Source: Falciphora oryzae
Lineage: Eukaryota; Ascomycota; Sordariomycetes; Magnaporthales; Magnaporthaceae
Assembly: GCA_000733355.1 (NCBI GenBank)
Contig: JNVV01000002.1
Location: 1,041,626 to 1,105,625 of the forward strand
Length of the DNA: 64,000 bases
Direction: 5' to 3'
The notes below the pieces were generated by a model, which was not told the DNA's origin, ran no database searches, and saw nothing but the letters and a program-made list of their open reading frames with translations. Both the position numbers and the translations under genes were made by a program. Of the stretch, positions 41,700-52,707 are shown in pieces; positions within the stretch are counted from its first letter, which is position 1, and the number at the start of each line of letters is the position of its first letter.

Positions 41700-43783
41700 T
41701 TAGACTTTGACAGGCCGCCCAACCATGCTAGGGCCGCCGCCGCCATTGGTGCTCGCCACCCTGCCGGCTCTCGTCCCAAACCTCCCGCCTGTCGAAGTGT
41801 CCGGGGGTTTTGCTTCGCCAAGTCCGTCACCGGTCACTTCGTCGCCCCCAAACTCTCCAATCACGTCATCGCTGCTCTTGTTGTCCTGGCTCTCGCCGTC
41901 GTCGTCCGGAACAGGCGCCGTATACTGGTCCTGGTAGTCTTGATCGTGGCCCTGCGAATGCTCGTGCCCGTGAGCCCCCCCATGCCCATGGTCCTGTTGG
42001 TCGTGCCCATGACCGCGATCCTGGCCGGCCCCGGGAGTCCTGGCAGGTGCCTTTGCCCCCTTTTTGCCCTTGCGGCCCCTGGCTTTGGCCTTCTCGAGGA
42101 GGCGTCGGCGTTCCTCCTCTTCCTTCCGCTTCTTGCGATCCTTGATCTCATACTGGCGGATCAGGGCCTCGGGCCTCTCGCCGAATATGTACTCATACTC
42201 GCAAAAGTGACATATCCACATCTCCTCTTCCTTCGGCGGATGGTGCAAGTTCTGGACTTGGGTCGACCGCTTCCGCTCCGCGGCCGCCTTGGCGTACTCG
42301 TCCACTCTTGAGCGGCGCCGGGTCTTCTTCTGTGTGGCGGCCGGAGGTGCTGCCCCTCCCGCTCTGGAGCCGCTCGATGGGCCAGAGGGCCCTCCGTGCT
42401 CCGCCCCGCCAGGCCATGCAGGCTTCGTCGACTTGGACGTCCCGTGGCCGCTAGCCGAGGCCGTGTGTGAGGCCATGGCCGGTGCCTTGGCTAAAGAGCC
42501 CGGCCAGCTCACAGTGCCCGGCACTTGCGTCTCGCAGGTGAAGGTGAACTGGCCAGATACCGGGCTCGATCTGGGGTCCTGCTGCATCTGCAACAAGCTG
42601 ACGTTTTCCTGACCTTGTTGCGAGGGTACTTTCTCGACTTTGGCAATGGCGTTAGAAATGATGCCCGGGCTCGACACTGCGGCTGAAACAAGACACGTTA
42701 CTTTGTTGCCGTCGAGAGGAATCTCCTCGCGTCGAGACAGAAAATCGCGGTGCAGGCAACGGCAAGCGGCCCCCGCAGGCAACAAAGCCGCGGCAGCTCG
42801 CATGCAAGGTGGAGGAGAACATGTAGATGCATCGGGAAACGGAAAGTACGGGAAAATCAAATAATCATTGACAGTAATGGTAAAAGGCTGCGCATGAACT
42901 TACCAGAAAGCGGCCAGCGAACCGGCCGGACCTTGCTGTTTCTGCTGCCCTCAGAAAGCGGACTTCTCCCACTTCTGTTGCGTCCGAACCTGCCCCTGCC
43001 CGGGCCAGATAGCCCCGGGCTGCCGGAACCCATACCGTGGAAGGAGCCGCAGTTGGCGCCACAGGCTTCGCCATGGACGGCGCGGGACGGCGTCGAGGGC
43101 GACATCTGGCCGGAGCCGACACTCAGGTCGTTCAGCGAATGCCCGCCGAGTGCCGTGTCCGGAACCTTGCGCTTCTTCTTATTGTTGGTGTTCTCAAAGG
43201 TATCGTAGCCGTCGACAGACGAGGCTGTCGACGGCGGGGCCTGGGCGTGGCCTTGCCTCGGCTGGTCTGCCTTTGGCGGGGCCCGGACGGGACGGCCGAG
43301 TATGCTCGGCGCTGACCGAGGCACGAGGCTCCTCCGCACTCTGGATGGATCTTCCTCCTCGCTTTCCAGGCCGCGGGCCGGCTCACCATTCGCCGCCCCC
43401 CTGACGCGGCTGCTGCCCTTGTGGGCGTCCGAGTCGTCGTCCTTGGAGGAGTTGTACGGGTAGTAGAAAACGGTGGCTGGCGGGGTAGGCGGGTACTCGA
43501 TGGATTCGGCGGCCTCGGGGGACAGGCGCTCACGCAACCGTCGCTTTGGAAGAGGGTGGATGGGCCGGTCAGGGAACATGGATGATATGGTTTCTGGTGA
43601 CATGCTTTCGCTATATCGTGCTAGGCGCGCGGGTGATGGCGGAGTCAGCACGAGAAACGCGGCGTATGAAAGCAGGGCGACTAGGGCCAGGGTGCAGAGG
43701 ACGACTTCGCCGCTCCGGTCTGGCGCGAGTCCCTTCGCCACTCTGCTGCAAGCCAGGTTCTCGGTCCACAGTGAGCCCGACAT
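41700..43783 (-). CDS. single-pass membrane-anchored protein of unknown function, CxxC and His-rich
   Basis: Exons 43783-42904 and 42682-41700 with a 221-nt intron (GTAAGT...TTTCAG, phase 1) give 620 aa. I do not recognise a named family. A short N-terminus (MSGSLWTENLACSRVAKGL) precedes one membrane helix, VVLCTLALVALLSYAAFLVL (residues about 27-46). Then comes a long Ser/Pro/Arg-rich region containing SIEYPPTPPATVFYYPYNSS. In the C-terminal third, RVDEYAKAAAERKRST leads to a compact motif EEEMWICHFCEYEYIFGERP (Cys451, Cys454) and a very basic helix DRKKRKEEEERRRLLEKAKA. A histidine-rich stretch (about 515-545) and an acidic tail follow. The CxxC-aromatic segment and basic helix look like the conserved core. 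The ATG at 43783 was chosen because it places the membrane helix near the N-terminus; an ATG 31 codons upstream is possible. Confidence 0.75.
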
Positions 43784-46700
43784 CCTCCATGGCTCAATCT
43801 GGAGGCGATCGGGTGCTCGAAACGCCTGTTCTTTATCGTGGACGCCAGGCGGCGGCGGCGGCGAGCGGGAAGGCACGAGACGACGGGCTAGCAGGTAAGC
43901 GGGCTCTCAGCCAAGGGAGGGCGAAAGGAGAAGGCCAGGCGGAGGTGGGGGCAAGGCAAAAAGATGCTCGCGGAAGCAAGCAGGTCTGGGAGAGTGGGAA
44001 GTGCTGGCTGGAGAAGGGACGGCTGTGGCATACCCATCGTACATCCCGATTCCTCAAGCTTCCCAACGAAGATGACAAAACCGACAGGACCAGGCAATGA
44101 GCAACAGCAACCGGTGGGCAGGAGGGGCGGATTTCAGAAGCTCGGCCGTGAAAGTTGTCGACACAAGACGCGGGGCCGCTATGAGGGCTCGACGTTAAAT
44201 CGAACGAAAAGTAGAAGCTCGAGATGTCCGGACTGTGTGAGGCAGGTGTGCTCTAGGAAGTCGGCGGAACGGCGAGCACGAGGAAAGAGCAGCAACCGGG
44301 GTTCGGCGTGCGACCGATAGGGGTGGCTGCAGAGGGCTCAGGGCGCCCCGTGTGCTGGAGCCAACTCGTATTCTGGCTGGGAAAGAGAAAACCACAGCGT
44401 TAGCCACAATTTCGAAGCCCAACGTCACCGATTTGCTTGGGAAGGCGGCCGGCTGACTAGGCGGCAGGCGAAGGAAGCCAGCGGGGGCAGCAGGAGATTC
44501 CGAGCTTTCTCATGTGGCAGGCATATGGCCTATTCCGTTGCTTTCCCTGCTCTTGCTGCTGCTTTCTGCTCCTGCTCCCCAGTCGCTGTTGCTCATGCCC
44601 ACGTGGGGTTTGCGGGTTCCAGTCACAGGTCCCAGCCCGGATCCACGCCACCACAGGCCGAGTAGAAGATATGCTTGCTGGCTCGCTTCCTTGCTTGCAT
44701 GTGGCGGGTAGAGGCGGAAAACGGCTCTGGCCAAACCCGTCGCCGCTGTTGCTTCCCCCCAGGGCGCCCTCCGCCTGTACCAGCCTCGGAGTTTCGCAGG
44801 GGCCAAAACCTACAGTTGCTCCAGAAGGGCTCGGCAGGACCGCGAGCGGGGAGCCGGCAGCCGCGTATCGGCGTCGTCTGGCGGGGCAAGTCGGGGCAGC
44901 AAGAAACGCGGCAGCAATGGCAGTGCAGACAGATGTCGAAATCGAAACTGTATGGATAATGGTTGGCGGCAGAGGGGGTGTAGAAAGGTCGGGGAAGGAA
45001 AGGTGAAGGAAGGTGGTGGGTGAGGTGTTTGATTGATTGCTTGCTGATGACTGTGCGGGTGTGCCGCTTAGGCGGAGGTGATTGAACATGCACCTACCAT
45101 TCAACATTCAACGAGCCAGGACTTGTGGCCCGAGACTGTGTCTGCCACGGCCACATTGAGACCAAGCACAGACGCTGGGCCTCTACTGGTGCCGACAGTG
45201 ACGATGGAACCCGATCGGCCAGCTCTAAATTACATAATCTCTGCGTTACGTGCTTTCGCCCGACAGACGCTCTCGTCTCGTCTTGCAATTCCTTGCGCTT
45301 CAGCCAGGCCAGATGCGCACTCAACGAGCCCGCGTGCCTGCGTAACTCGCGTTATTTCGTTGGCTGTGCCTCGCAGGCAGGGCTCGCTGCCCGCGGATGC
45401 ATGCGGACCTAAAATCAATGTGCCCCTCCGTGCCAGCCCCCGGTCCCACCGCCCACTCTCAGCACGAAAGGGCCGCGGTATGTCGTAAATATCCATGCAC
45501 ATATCGAATACTACTGTGCTCGCATGTCCTGCTGTCCTGCACAGTGCCCGCCTCGATGCGGTGCGAGAGCACTTTGAACGCAAGCAAGCGACCGCTCCCC
45601 GTGCGCGCCCTGGCCGAGGTGCTCTAGCTATCGCCAGCCATATTTGTTTGCTCCATCCGACGAACCGCCCCTCCATCTCGCCGACATTCCATGCGAGGGG
45701 GCCTGGGCGCCGCCTGCCCGGGCCTGGTTCGAGGCCGGGAGCTGTGCCGTACTGCCCAACCGACGGCGCATCAGTCCATGCGATGGGCAACCGTCCGGGG
45801 CCGGAAAATGGGGGGTTTTTGAGGAGCTCAACTTTGTGCTTGTTCAAACTCCCGCCGTTCCCCTCCAGGGCCGGCCTCCATACCCACTCGGACCGGACCT
45901 GTCGGTTGCTCCGCTCGCCCCCCATCGAGGCGAGGTCACAAAGCAAAACCATATGCAGCATCCAATTATGGCTGGAGCGCCCTTCAACGCCATGGAAGCC
46001 GAGCACCAGCCTAGCCCGCACAACACCACCCGCGCCCGATGCATACAGCGAACTCGGCTCACTCGTGGGTGCACTGCATTCTCCCGTTCCTGCTCTCCAG
46101 TGCCGTTTATTGCCGCCCTTCCGCTGCTGTGAACCGCGTCCATCCTCGCCGGCTGGGTCTGCCACTGGGGGAGCGGAATTGCCCAAAAGCGGACGACTGA
46201 TAAGATGGGCGACCGCGCGCCCGCTTTCTGTGCCCGCGCCCGCTCAATCCCCGCTTTCCGATGCAATTCTCCAAGCAAGTGCAGGCGACTTCAAATTGCC
46301 CCGGATTCGCATACTGTGCCGTGTACTGGCTACATGGGCCAACCACACGCTGCTGCGCTCTCAGTCAGTCGCGACACGTGGACCCACTTTCGGCCAGCTC
46401 CAGTGCCTGCCCTGAGGGCCGCTGGCAGCTAAATTTCCAAACCAAAAAGAAAGGGAAAAAATACCCCTGCCCCGAATTGGCTGGCGGCTGTCGTGCTGGG
46501 CCCAGCAGGAAATCCAGCAGGCCCCGCATAGACAAGGAAAACCGGCGGCGCCATCTGCAGACTGACCAGCTCCCGCGCGCACGCTGTTTTCCCCCAAGCG
46601 AAAAGGCATGGGCTGCTGTTCTCCCCAACCCGCCGACTCCTCCTCAACCCTCCTCGGCCCGCCTCACCACCCGGCTCTGCTCTTCCTGCCGCGCACCGCA

Positions 46701-47022
46701 GAGGGCCGTTTATTGCCAATCGCAGCATCCCTTTTTTGCTTCCGTGCCAGTCATGGTTTCTAGTCGTCGCGCGCCCCAAATCCTCGCCAGTGCCAGTCAT
46801 CCGTCCCCAGCGTCGTCGCATTAGAAACCAACCTTCTCGCCCCGTTGCCGAGCTGCTCCCTCGGCCTCACCACATTCCCAATTCCCCTCTCCGGGCCCTG
46901 CCGCGGTCGTCTCGGGTCTCTGAGTCTCGTCTCCCCGGCGCGACGGGAGTCCACCCGCGCCCTTTTCCTTTGGTCTGGAGCCTCGCTCTGCTCCAACCAG
47001 GTGGCGGCTCGGGCTACAAGCA
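43784..47022. other. large divergent intergenic region
   Basis: 3.2 kb between divergent genes, GC-rich, with long overlapping open frames on opposite strands (45230-46186 minus, 45495-46415 plus). These have chance composition (Pro/Arg/Ser/Ala, no motifs) and are not called. The 400 bp before 47023 are pyrimidine-rich, like a 5' leader. No RNA gene identified. Confidence 0.5.
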
Positions 47023-49247
47023 ATGGGAGAATCCGACACGAGAAGATCGTCTCGAGCGCGAACAGCCCAATCCCAACCACAAGTGCCATCCAGCTCGTCG
47101 AGCACCTCGGGACGCGCTGAACGAACCTCCAGATCCTCGACCAACAAAACCTCCTCCCCCCAGCTGACCACACCTGCCCCCTCCACCACCGCCTCGGAGC
47201 CGCCCGACGACGCGAGCGTGAACGGCACCGAGACCGTCGTGCGCACCCTGCGGAGCCGCGCCAGGGACGGTAACAACAGCGACCGAGACAGGGCTACCGC
47301 TGCCAGCGCCGACAGCGCCGACATGGCCTCGAGCGAAAACGAGATGCAGGACGACGACGAGTCCGTCCGCTGCATCTGTGGTTTCGACGAATACCCCGGG
47401 CCTCCCGTGCTCAAGGACGACCCCAAGAACCCCTCCAAGGACGCCGGCGACATCGATCCGTTCTTGGCTGCCGACGTCCCAGACGAGGTCGCCGGCTTCT
47501 TCCTTCAGTGCGATGTTTGCAAGGTCTGGCAACACGGCGGCTGCGTTGGCATCTTGAATGCCGCGTCCAGTCCCGAAGAATACTTTTGCGAGGAATGCCG
47601 AAAGGATCTACACAAGATCTCAACAGCCAGCAATGGGTACGTGGCGTCTCAACTCGTTTACCCCGGCGTCCCGTCGTCTCTTTCCCAGATTGTTCCCAGT
47701 GGCCGCTGCGATCCAGCACGGTCGCAAGGCGCGCCTGGTCTCTAGCACAAACCACACCCCACAGCCACAGATTTCGACCTCCTACGCCTGACACTCCTAC
47801 GGGCAATCGTGAACGCCTGCTGACACCTCTCTACAGCCAACGATACTCCCACTACCTCCCGGTCAGTCGCCAATCCCGGTCGACCTCTAGGCAGACGGCC
47901 TCCAGGGAAAAGGAAGGCGCCAAATCGCCCAAACCGAGGGAGGGGAGAAGCGGCAAGTCGGCACCCGCGCTGGCGAGCTCGAAACGGCGGTCGACCTTAA
48001 ATAGCCGAGGCGTCTATGACGAGGAGGAAGAGCTGCGACGAGCCATCGAGGCCAGTAAAGAAGATGCCCCCCCAGACGAGCAAGAGACGGCCGGGACTAG
48101 GAGACCCAAGAGAGGCCGCAGCAATAGCGAAGAGTGAGTGCCATGTCTTGTTATTCACGCCGTCTCGGCTGTGTTAGCTAACCGTGACCAATCTAGGAAA
48201 CCTGAGGCCACCAAGCGCCAGCGGACGGGCTCGAGATCACCTTCACCTCCAGACGAATCGGCTATACAAGACGACTCGGACGACGCACCGGTGCGGAACG
48301 GGTCAACCAAGAACAAAGCCCGCATCGCAGTCGTGCGTAACCAACGGGAGAAGACGGAGAAGGAAGAGCGCGAGAAGCAGAAGGTCGAGGCCGCGAACAA
48401 GCGCAAGAGCCGGGCCGAGCGCCGACGGGCCGAAGGTACGGACCTCGCAGGCTTTTTGGAACCCACTTGCGCCCAGCCAGTGATTTCGAAGCTGACAGAG
48501 ACTGTCTGCGCAGACTCTGATCCATCAGAAGAAACACCACTCGCAACGCGGGTTGTGGTGCGGTCCGAAATACCACCACCCCCTCCTCCCCGGAATGTCT
48601 CGCCACCGCAGCCGACGCCAGATAAGCCCGAGAAGAACGCAACATCCAAGGCGAAAAAACAAGGTTCTCGGAAGAAGGGACGGAACCAATATACCAAGGA
48701 CAGAGACCGATCGCCGGGGAGGTCGCAATCGCGCGATGTTCCGGACCACGGTGCGGGCGGCGGCAACCCGAGGCCACGGAACGCCCGAAGCCACGCGAAA
48801 CAGGACAAAGATAAGGAAATGTCCTGGATTGACATGGAACGACGCATTGCCTACTGGACCGACTTTGCGCAGAGGGTCGAGCAGGACATTAGCATTGACC
48901 GCGACCCCGCGCCGCGGGACAAGGGCAGCGAGAACAAGGAGACAGACAAGGAGAGCGACAAGGGCAAGGAGGCGGACAATGATAAGGATGCGTCCGTCAA
49001 TGGCAACGGCGCATCTACTCTGCCCACCACCACTGCCGCAGCCCCTGTGAATGGAGGCTCTCCCCTGAAGAATGTCGTGGTCGGCCCCGGAGCGGCTGGC
49101 AACGCGCCGACAATTGCCATCACAAACGGCGAGGCGCCAGAGAAGAAAAAGAAGGAGGGCGAGATGAACATCCACGAAAGGCTCGACTTTATCAAAAACA
49201 GGATCAAGTCGTGGCACACCACATACGGCGTCGAGACGAGGTCATAA
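47023..49247 (+). CDS. CTI6: CTI6-like PHD finger protein
   Basis: Cti6 is a histone-H3K4me-reading subunit of the Rpd3L deacetylase complex. Four exons: 47023-47636, 47837-48133, 48197-48435 and 48514-49247; 627 aa. Introns are 200, 63 and 78 nt, all GT-AG, with GTACGT, GTGAGT and GTACGG donors. The PHD finger (residues about 116-197) reads VRCICGFDEY...FFLQCDVCKVWQHGGCVGI...EEYFCEECRKDLH, with Cys-x-Cys, Cys-x2-Cys, His, Cys and Cys-x2-Cys zinc ligands. Exon 2 starts QRYSHYLPVSRQSRSTSRQT. Basic coiled segments (REKTEKEEREKQKVEAANKR) follow, then MSWIDMERRIAYWTDFAQRV and a C-terminal MNIHERLDFIKNRIKSWHTT helix. The 78-nt intron is a multiple of three without a stop. The assignment rests mainly on the PHD finger. 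Confidence 0.85.
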
Positions 49248-49842
49248 CATAGGGGACACTGAACCAGCCGAGACATCGATTGGGCCATGTGAACAGCTCG
49301 GCATTCTTTCTTCTGGCGTGGGGTTTGGGATTCGTGGCTGGGGCGGTCACTTTTCAGCAAGGCGCAAAAACTTTCTTGTTCATGAGGGATGTGGGCATTA
49401 CACTTTGTTTTTCTTCCAAGGTTCGATATAGGGGCATGCGGCGTTTTGGTCTTGTTTTCTCTCCTCCTTTCCAACTTACATACCTCGACGCCAACATCTC
49501 GGGCTCTCGGAAAGCGCCGAGACTGGTTTGGTTCGACCTCAGATTAAGATATGTCCTTTTGTCCTGTATGATATTAGTTATACCGCCCTATATCTGTTTC
49601 TTATTGGTACTTCTGGTCTTGGTACGGTGTTTGGGTATTCTATGTTGTTGCAACAGACTTTGTGAACTCGCACCAACGGAACTATGCTCTCATTCGCTCT
49701 CCTCTAAACTGTGGAGGGTTTGCCCGTGATATGTCGTGTGAAGCGGGTATATGTGATATCTGCCATACGCCGGAAGGCCATCATCCAGGTGAGTTCTTCT
49801 ATCATTTAATTTACAGATTTTACACAGAAATAGTTAGGCGTC
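49248..49842. other. convergent 3' intergenic region (CTI6 / MTG1)
   Basis: 595 bp between convergent genes, T-rich in the middle. No coding or RNA feature is supported. Confidence 0.5.
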
Positions 49843-51249
49843 CTAACCCTGCCTGCTCTTGACGGCCTCGGCCCTCCGTTCCTTCCTGCGCTCCTTTTCG
49901 AGCTTCCGAGCATGGTTCAGGCTCGTTGGCGGGTTCAGGCTGGCGTCCCTGGCGTGGTTGATCGACTGGGTGGTGACATTGTCGAGGACGAAGCGGCCGA
50001 GCTGACCCCTGCGCCACAGCTGGACGACCCACTCGGCGGCGGCGGCGCGGTTGGGCATGCCGCCGGCGGCCAGCTTGCCGGAGCGGCGGGCGACGTGGTC
50101 GAGGAACTCGTACACGTCGTTGGTCGGCTCTGGGCAGAGGCGCTCGTACAGGGCGTGGCCGCGGGGCTCGGCGCGGCGGCGGGCGGGGAGGTTCATGTGG
50201 AACAGCAGATAGTCGGCCAGGGTGACCCAGTCGACCAGGCCGTCGCGCACGCAGCCGACCAGGGCGAGCTTGAGCATGGCCTCGGCGTCGCCGACGTAGG
50301 GGACGAAGACGCCCGGGGTGTCCATGACGAAGACGCCCTGACCCGGGACGTCGTCGGCGCCGGGTGCCAGCACGCGCACAGGCGTGCCCAGGCTGCGCGT
50401 CACGCCGGGCTCGGCGCCGGTGCGGGCGACCTTGCGGCGGAGGGCGCCGCCGATGCCGCTGCTGCGCAGGCGGTTGAGGAGGGTCGACTTGCCCGAGTTG
50501 GGCATGCCGACGACCATGGCGCGCATGCCGAGCAGGCTGTCCTGGCGGCGGGCGGCGGCGCCGATGGCGGCGAGGAGGGTGCGGGTGCTGGAGCTGTCGG
50601 CCTCGCCGGCGAAGAGGCAGGCGGGCGGGCGGTCCTGGTCCGACGACGACGACAGCATGCCGGCGCCGGGGCTACTGTCCCTCGCGTGGAACTTTTTCAG
50701 ACGATCGACGACGGCGCGGTCGGCGGGCCACGAGGTCAGGTCGCGCTTAGTGTAGACGACGATGCGGGGCCGCGAGCGGGCCTCGAGCTCGGTCTCGAGG
50801 GTGGGGTTCCACGAGGTCAGGGGCACGCGCATGTCGCGGCACTCGATGATGAGGCCGATGTTGCCCAGCTTCTCGCGCATGCGCTGCACGGCTGCTTGGT
50901 GGTGGCCCAGGAAGTAGGAGCGCGTGATGGACTGCGACGCCTCGAAAGTGAGCCGAGGGTTGAAGCCGTTTAGCGGCCGGGGGGCGGTGCCGGCTTGTGG
51001 TGCCGGGGGTGAGGCCGAGGCCGGCTCGGCGGCGGCCGGGGCTGCGGCGGCGGGGGGTGGTGTTGCTGTTGGTGGTGGGGGTTGGGACAGGTCCGGGTCC
51101 TCGGGTATGCTTTCCAGCTTGGAGCAGGCGGGCCCCGTCGGTGCGAAAGCGTGTATGCTCCTGCGGGATGCTGCCACTGATGCCGCCAGTAGACTACTGC
51201 GCCGGCCAGCTGCCGCCGCCCTCCTTGCCAGGGGGCGCATCCCCAGCAT
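49843..51249 (-). CDS. MTG1: mitochondrial ribosome-associated GTPase MTG1
   Basis: MTG1 is a circularly permuted YlqF/RbgA-type GTPase needed for mitochondrial large-subunit assembly. A single exon encoding 468 aa. The N-terminus MLGMRPLARRAAAAGRRSSL is a typical Arg/Ala mitochondrial presequence, followed by a Pro/Ala-rich linker. GTPase motifs appear in permuted order: G4 YTKRDL (about residue 168), then G1 GMPNSGKSTLL (about 248-258), the GVTRSLG switch, and G3 DTPGVFVPYV (about 310). Before them lie SYFLGHHQAAVQRMREKLGN and IGLIIECRDMRVPLTSWNPT, the usual MTG1 N-terminal elements. Upstream in frame only a GTG is available, so the ATG at 51249 is taken. The C-terminus is a basic KLEKERRKERRAEAVKSRQG tail. 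Confidence 0.93.
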   Translation of the reverse strand: MLGMRPLARRAAAAGRRSSLLAASVAASRRSIHAFAPTGPACSKLESIPEDPDLSQPPPPTATPPPAAAAPAAAEPASASPPAPQAGTAPRPLNGFNPRLTFEASQSITRSYFLGHHQAAVQRMREKLGNIGLIIECRDMRVPLTSWNPTLETELEARSRPRIVVYTKRDLTSWPADRAVVDRLKKFHARDSSPGAGMLSSSSDQDRPPACLFAGEADSSSTRTLLAAIGAAARRQDSLLGMRAMVVGMPNSGKSTLLNRLRSSGIGGALRRKVARTGAEPGVTRSLGTPVRVLAPGADDVPGQGVFVMDTPGVFVPYVGDAEAMLKLALVGCVRDGLVDWVTLADYLLFHMNLPARRRAEPRGHALYERLCPEPTNDVYEFLDHVARRSGKLAAGGMPNRAAAAEWVVQLWRRGQLGRFVLDNVTTQSINHARDASLNPPTSLNHARKLEKERRKERRAEAVKSRQG

Positions 51250-52707
51250 CACGGGCCATGCGTGTGCCAGGACTGGTGGCACCTAGGCCGCTAGATCTGG
51301 ACCGGGTAGCGTGTGGCTTCTCCAATGTGCTTCCTATAATAGGCAACACCCCGTCGTCTCAGACCATTGTCGAGCAAGACCAAGCCAGTCCAGTGGGCGC
51401 ATAGACGCGGGCCCGAAAACTGATTTCTTTGGCCGCTTCTGAGTCGCTGGTTGCATCATGCAGCGGAGTGCAAATTTGACGGCGGGATGTCCGGTGGCCC
51501 AAGCTCCATCGTATGCCCGGCGGAGTCCACTGAGATTGACCTTTTCCTGGGGGATTTTTTTTTTTCTGGGCCGATGATCGGGCCACGCCCACTGGCCGCC
51601 TTTTCTCTTGTTGTTCGCTTCTCTCCGACCGGCGCCAGCCGGTTTCAATGCTATCTTGGTTTTTCGAAAGTTCACACACTAACCAGACGCGTCGCTAGCT
51701 GTGCAGTTGGCCTGCTCGATTCATGGGATGCTGTCATGGAATTCTGTGCCAAATTGGCCCAGGCGATCCGCTAATCTTTAGCTGGGACCTTTTGGCGACC
51801 GTGCAGCGTGTCGCAGACCAATGACATCATCGGGGCCCTCTGCGGTGGTCAAGCCAGGCGCATGCATCATTGCCGCGCAGTAGTCGGTCGGTCAGTCCTA
51901 TGCCAAATCCCAATGCTAGCGGCTGCTGGCCTCTTGGATGAAGAGGCTGCATGTACGTGTGTGCCTTGAGGAAAAAAACGCGCGACGATGTGAACGCAAG
52001 CAAGCACAACCCAACACGCCTTCAGCCCTGCTTTTCAATCCATGCCTTGACAATGCGCAATTAACTTGTGCCGGTGCCTGGATTGCACACGACGGCTCTG
52101 CGCTGGCCTTTCAGGCAGGGATTGGGATTGGCAAATGCTCCCATTTGCCGGCAGGCCTGCAGCCAGCACAAATCAAATGCTCGAATGCAGGCAATCCGAA
52201 AGCATCAACCCTGGGCGCATAAGTGGGTCCGCCGGCGGTGGATGTCTTGGGGCGGAAACTGTGGGCCGCTGACACCAAGGCACCAAGGTCAAGTGGATTT
52301 GATGCTGAGGGACGGCCCAGAACGCTAGCGCCGCGCCGCAGCAGCCGCAGCAGCTCACGCCTTTCGACTGCTTCAACCGCGAATAAGACCGGGGCAGCCA
52401 GCGTGTGCCGTGCTGTTAGTCTCCCTTTTGGGGGATCGTCATCATCCATTTTTGCCCAAGCCCTTTTGTTCCTGTGCCGTTTATTATCACCCACCGCCAC
52501 CAGAGTTTTCTTTAGTCGCCTAGGGGCACGCCTGAGCTCAAACATCGTCATTCATCATCATTATTCTTTTGCTTTCCTCCAACCATCGCCCCTCCAGATC
52601 CCACAGCCCGACATGTGTCGCCATCACCTGTATTTATACTGAGCAGGCGCTAAAGCAGCATTCTTTCGGAATGTAGCGGCGCCTTCTCTGCATTCTCTTC
52701 AGCTCAA
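51250..52707. other. divergent intergenic region (MTG1 / Seg1-like)
   Basis: 1.46 kb between divergent genes. No conserved frame. The last 250 bp are pyrimidine-rich, consistent with a 5' leader of the plus-strand gene. Confidence 0.5.

Noticed and set aside
41900..42010. Histidine-coding repeats as a minisatellite
   Set aside because: The units are irregular in length and sequence; they read as a low-complexity protein segment, not a regular tandem array.
45230..46415. Opposing 300-codon frames (45230-46186 minus, 45495-46415 plus)
   Set aside because: Neither has conserved motifs, a good start context or splice signals; both look like chance frames in GC-rich intergenic DNA.
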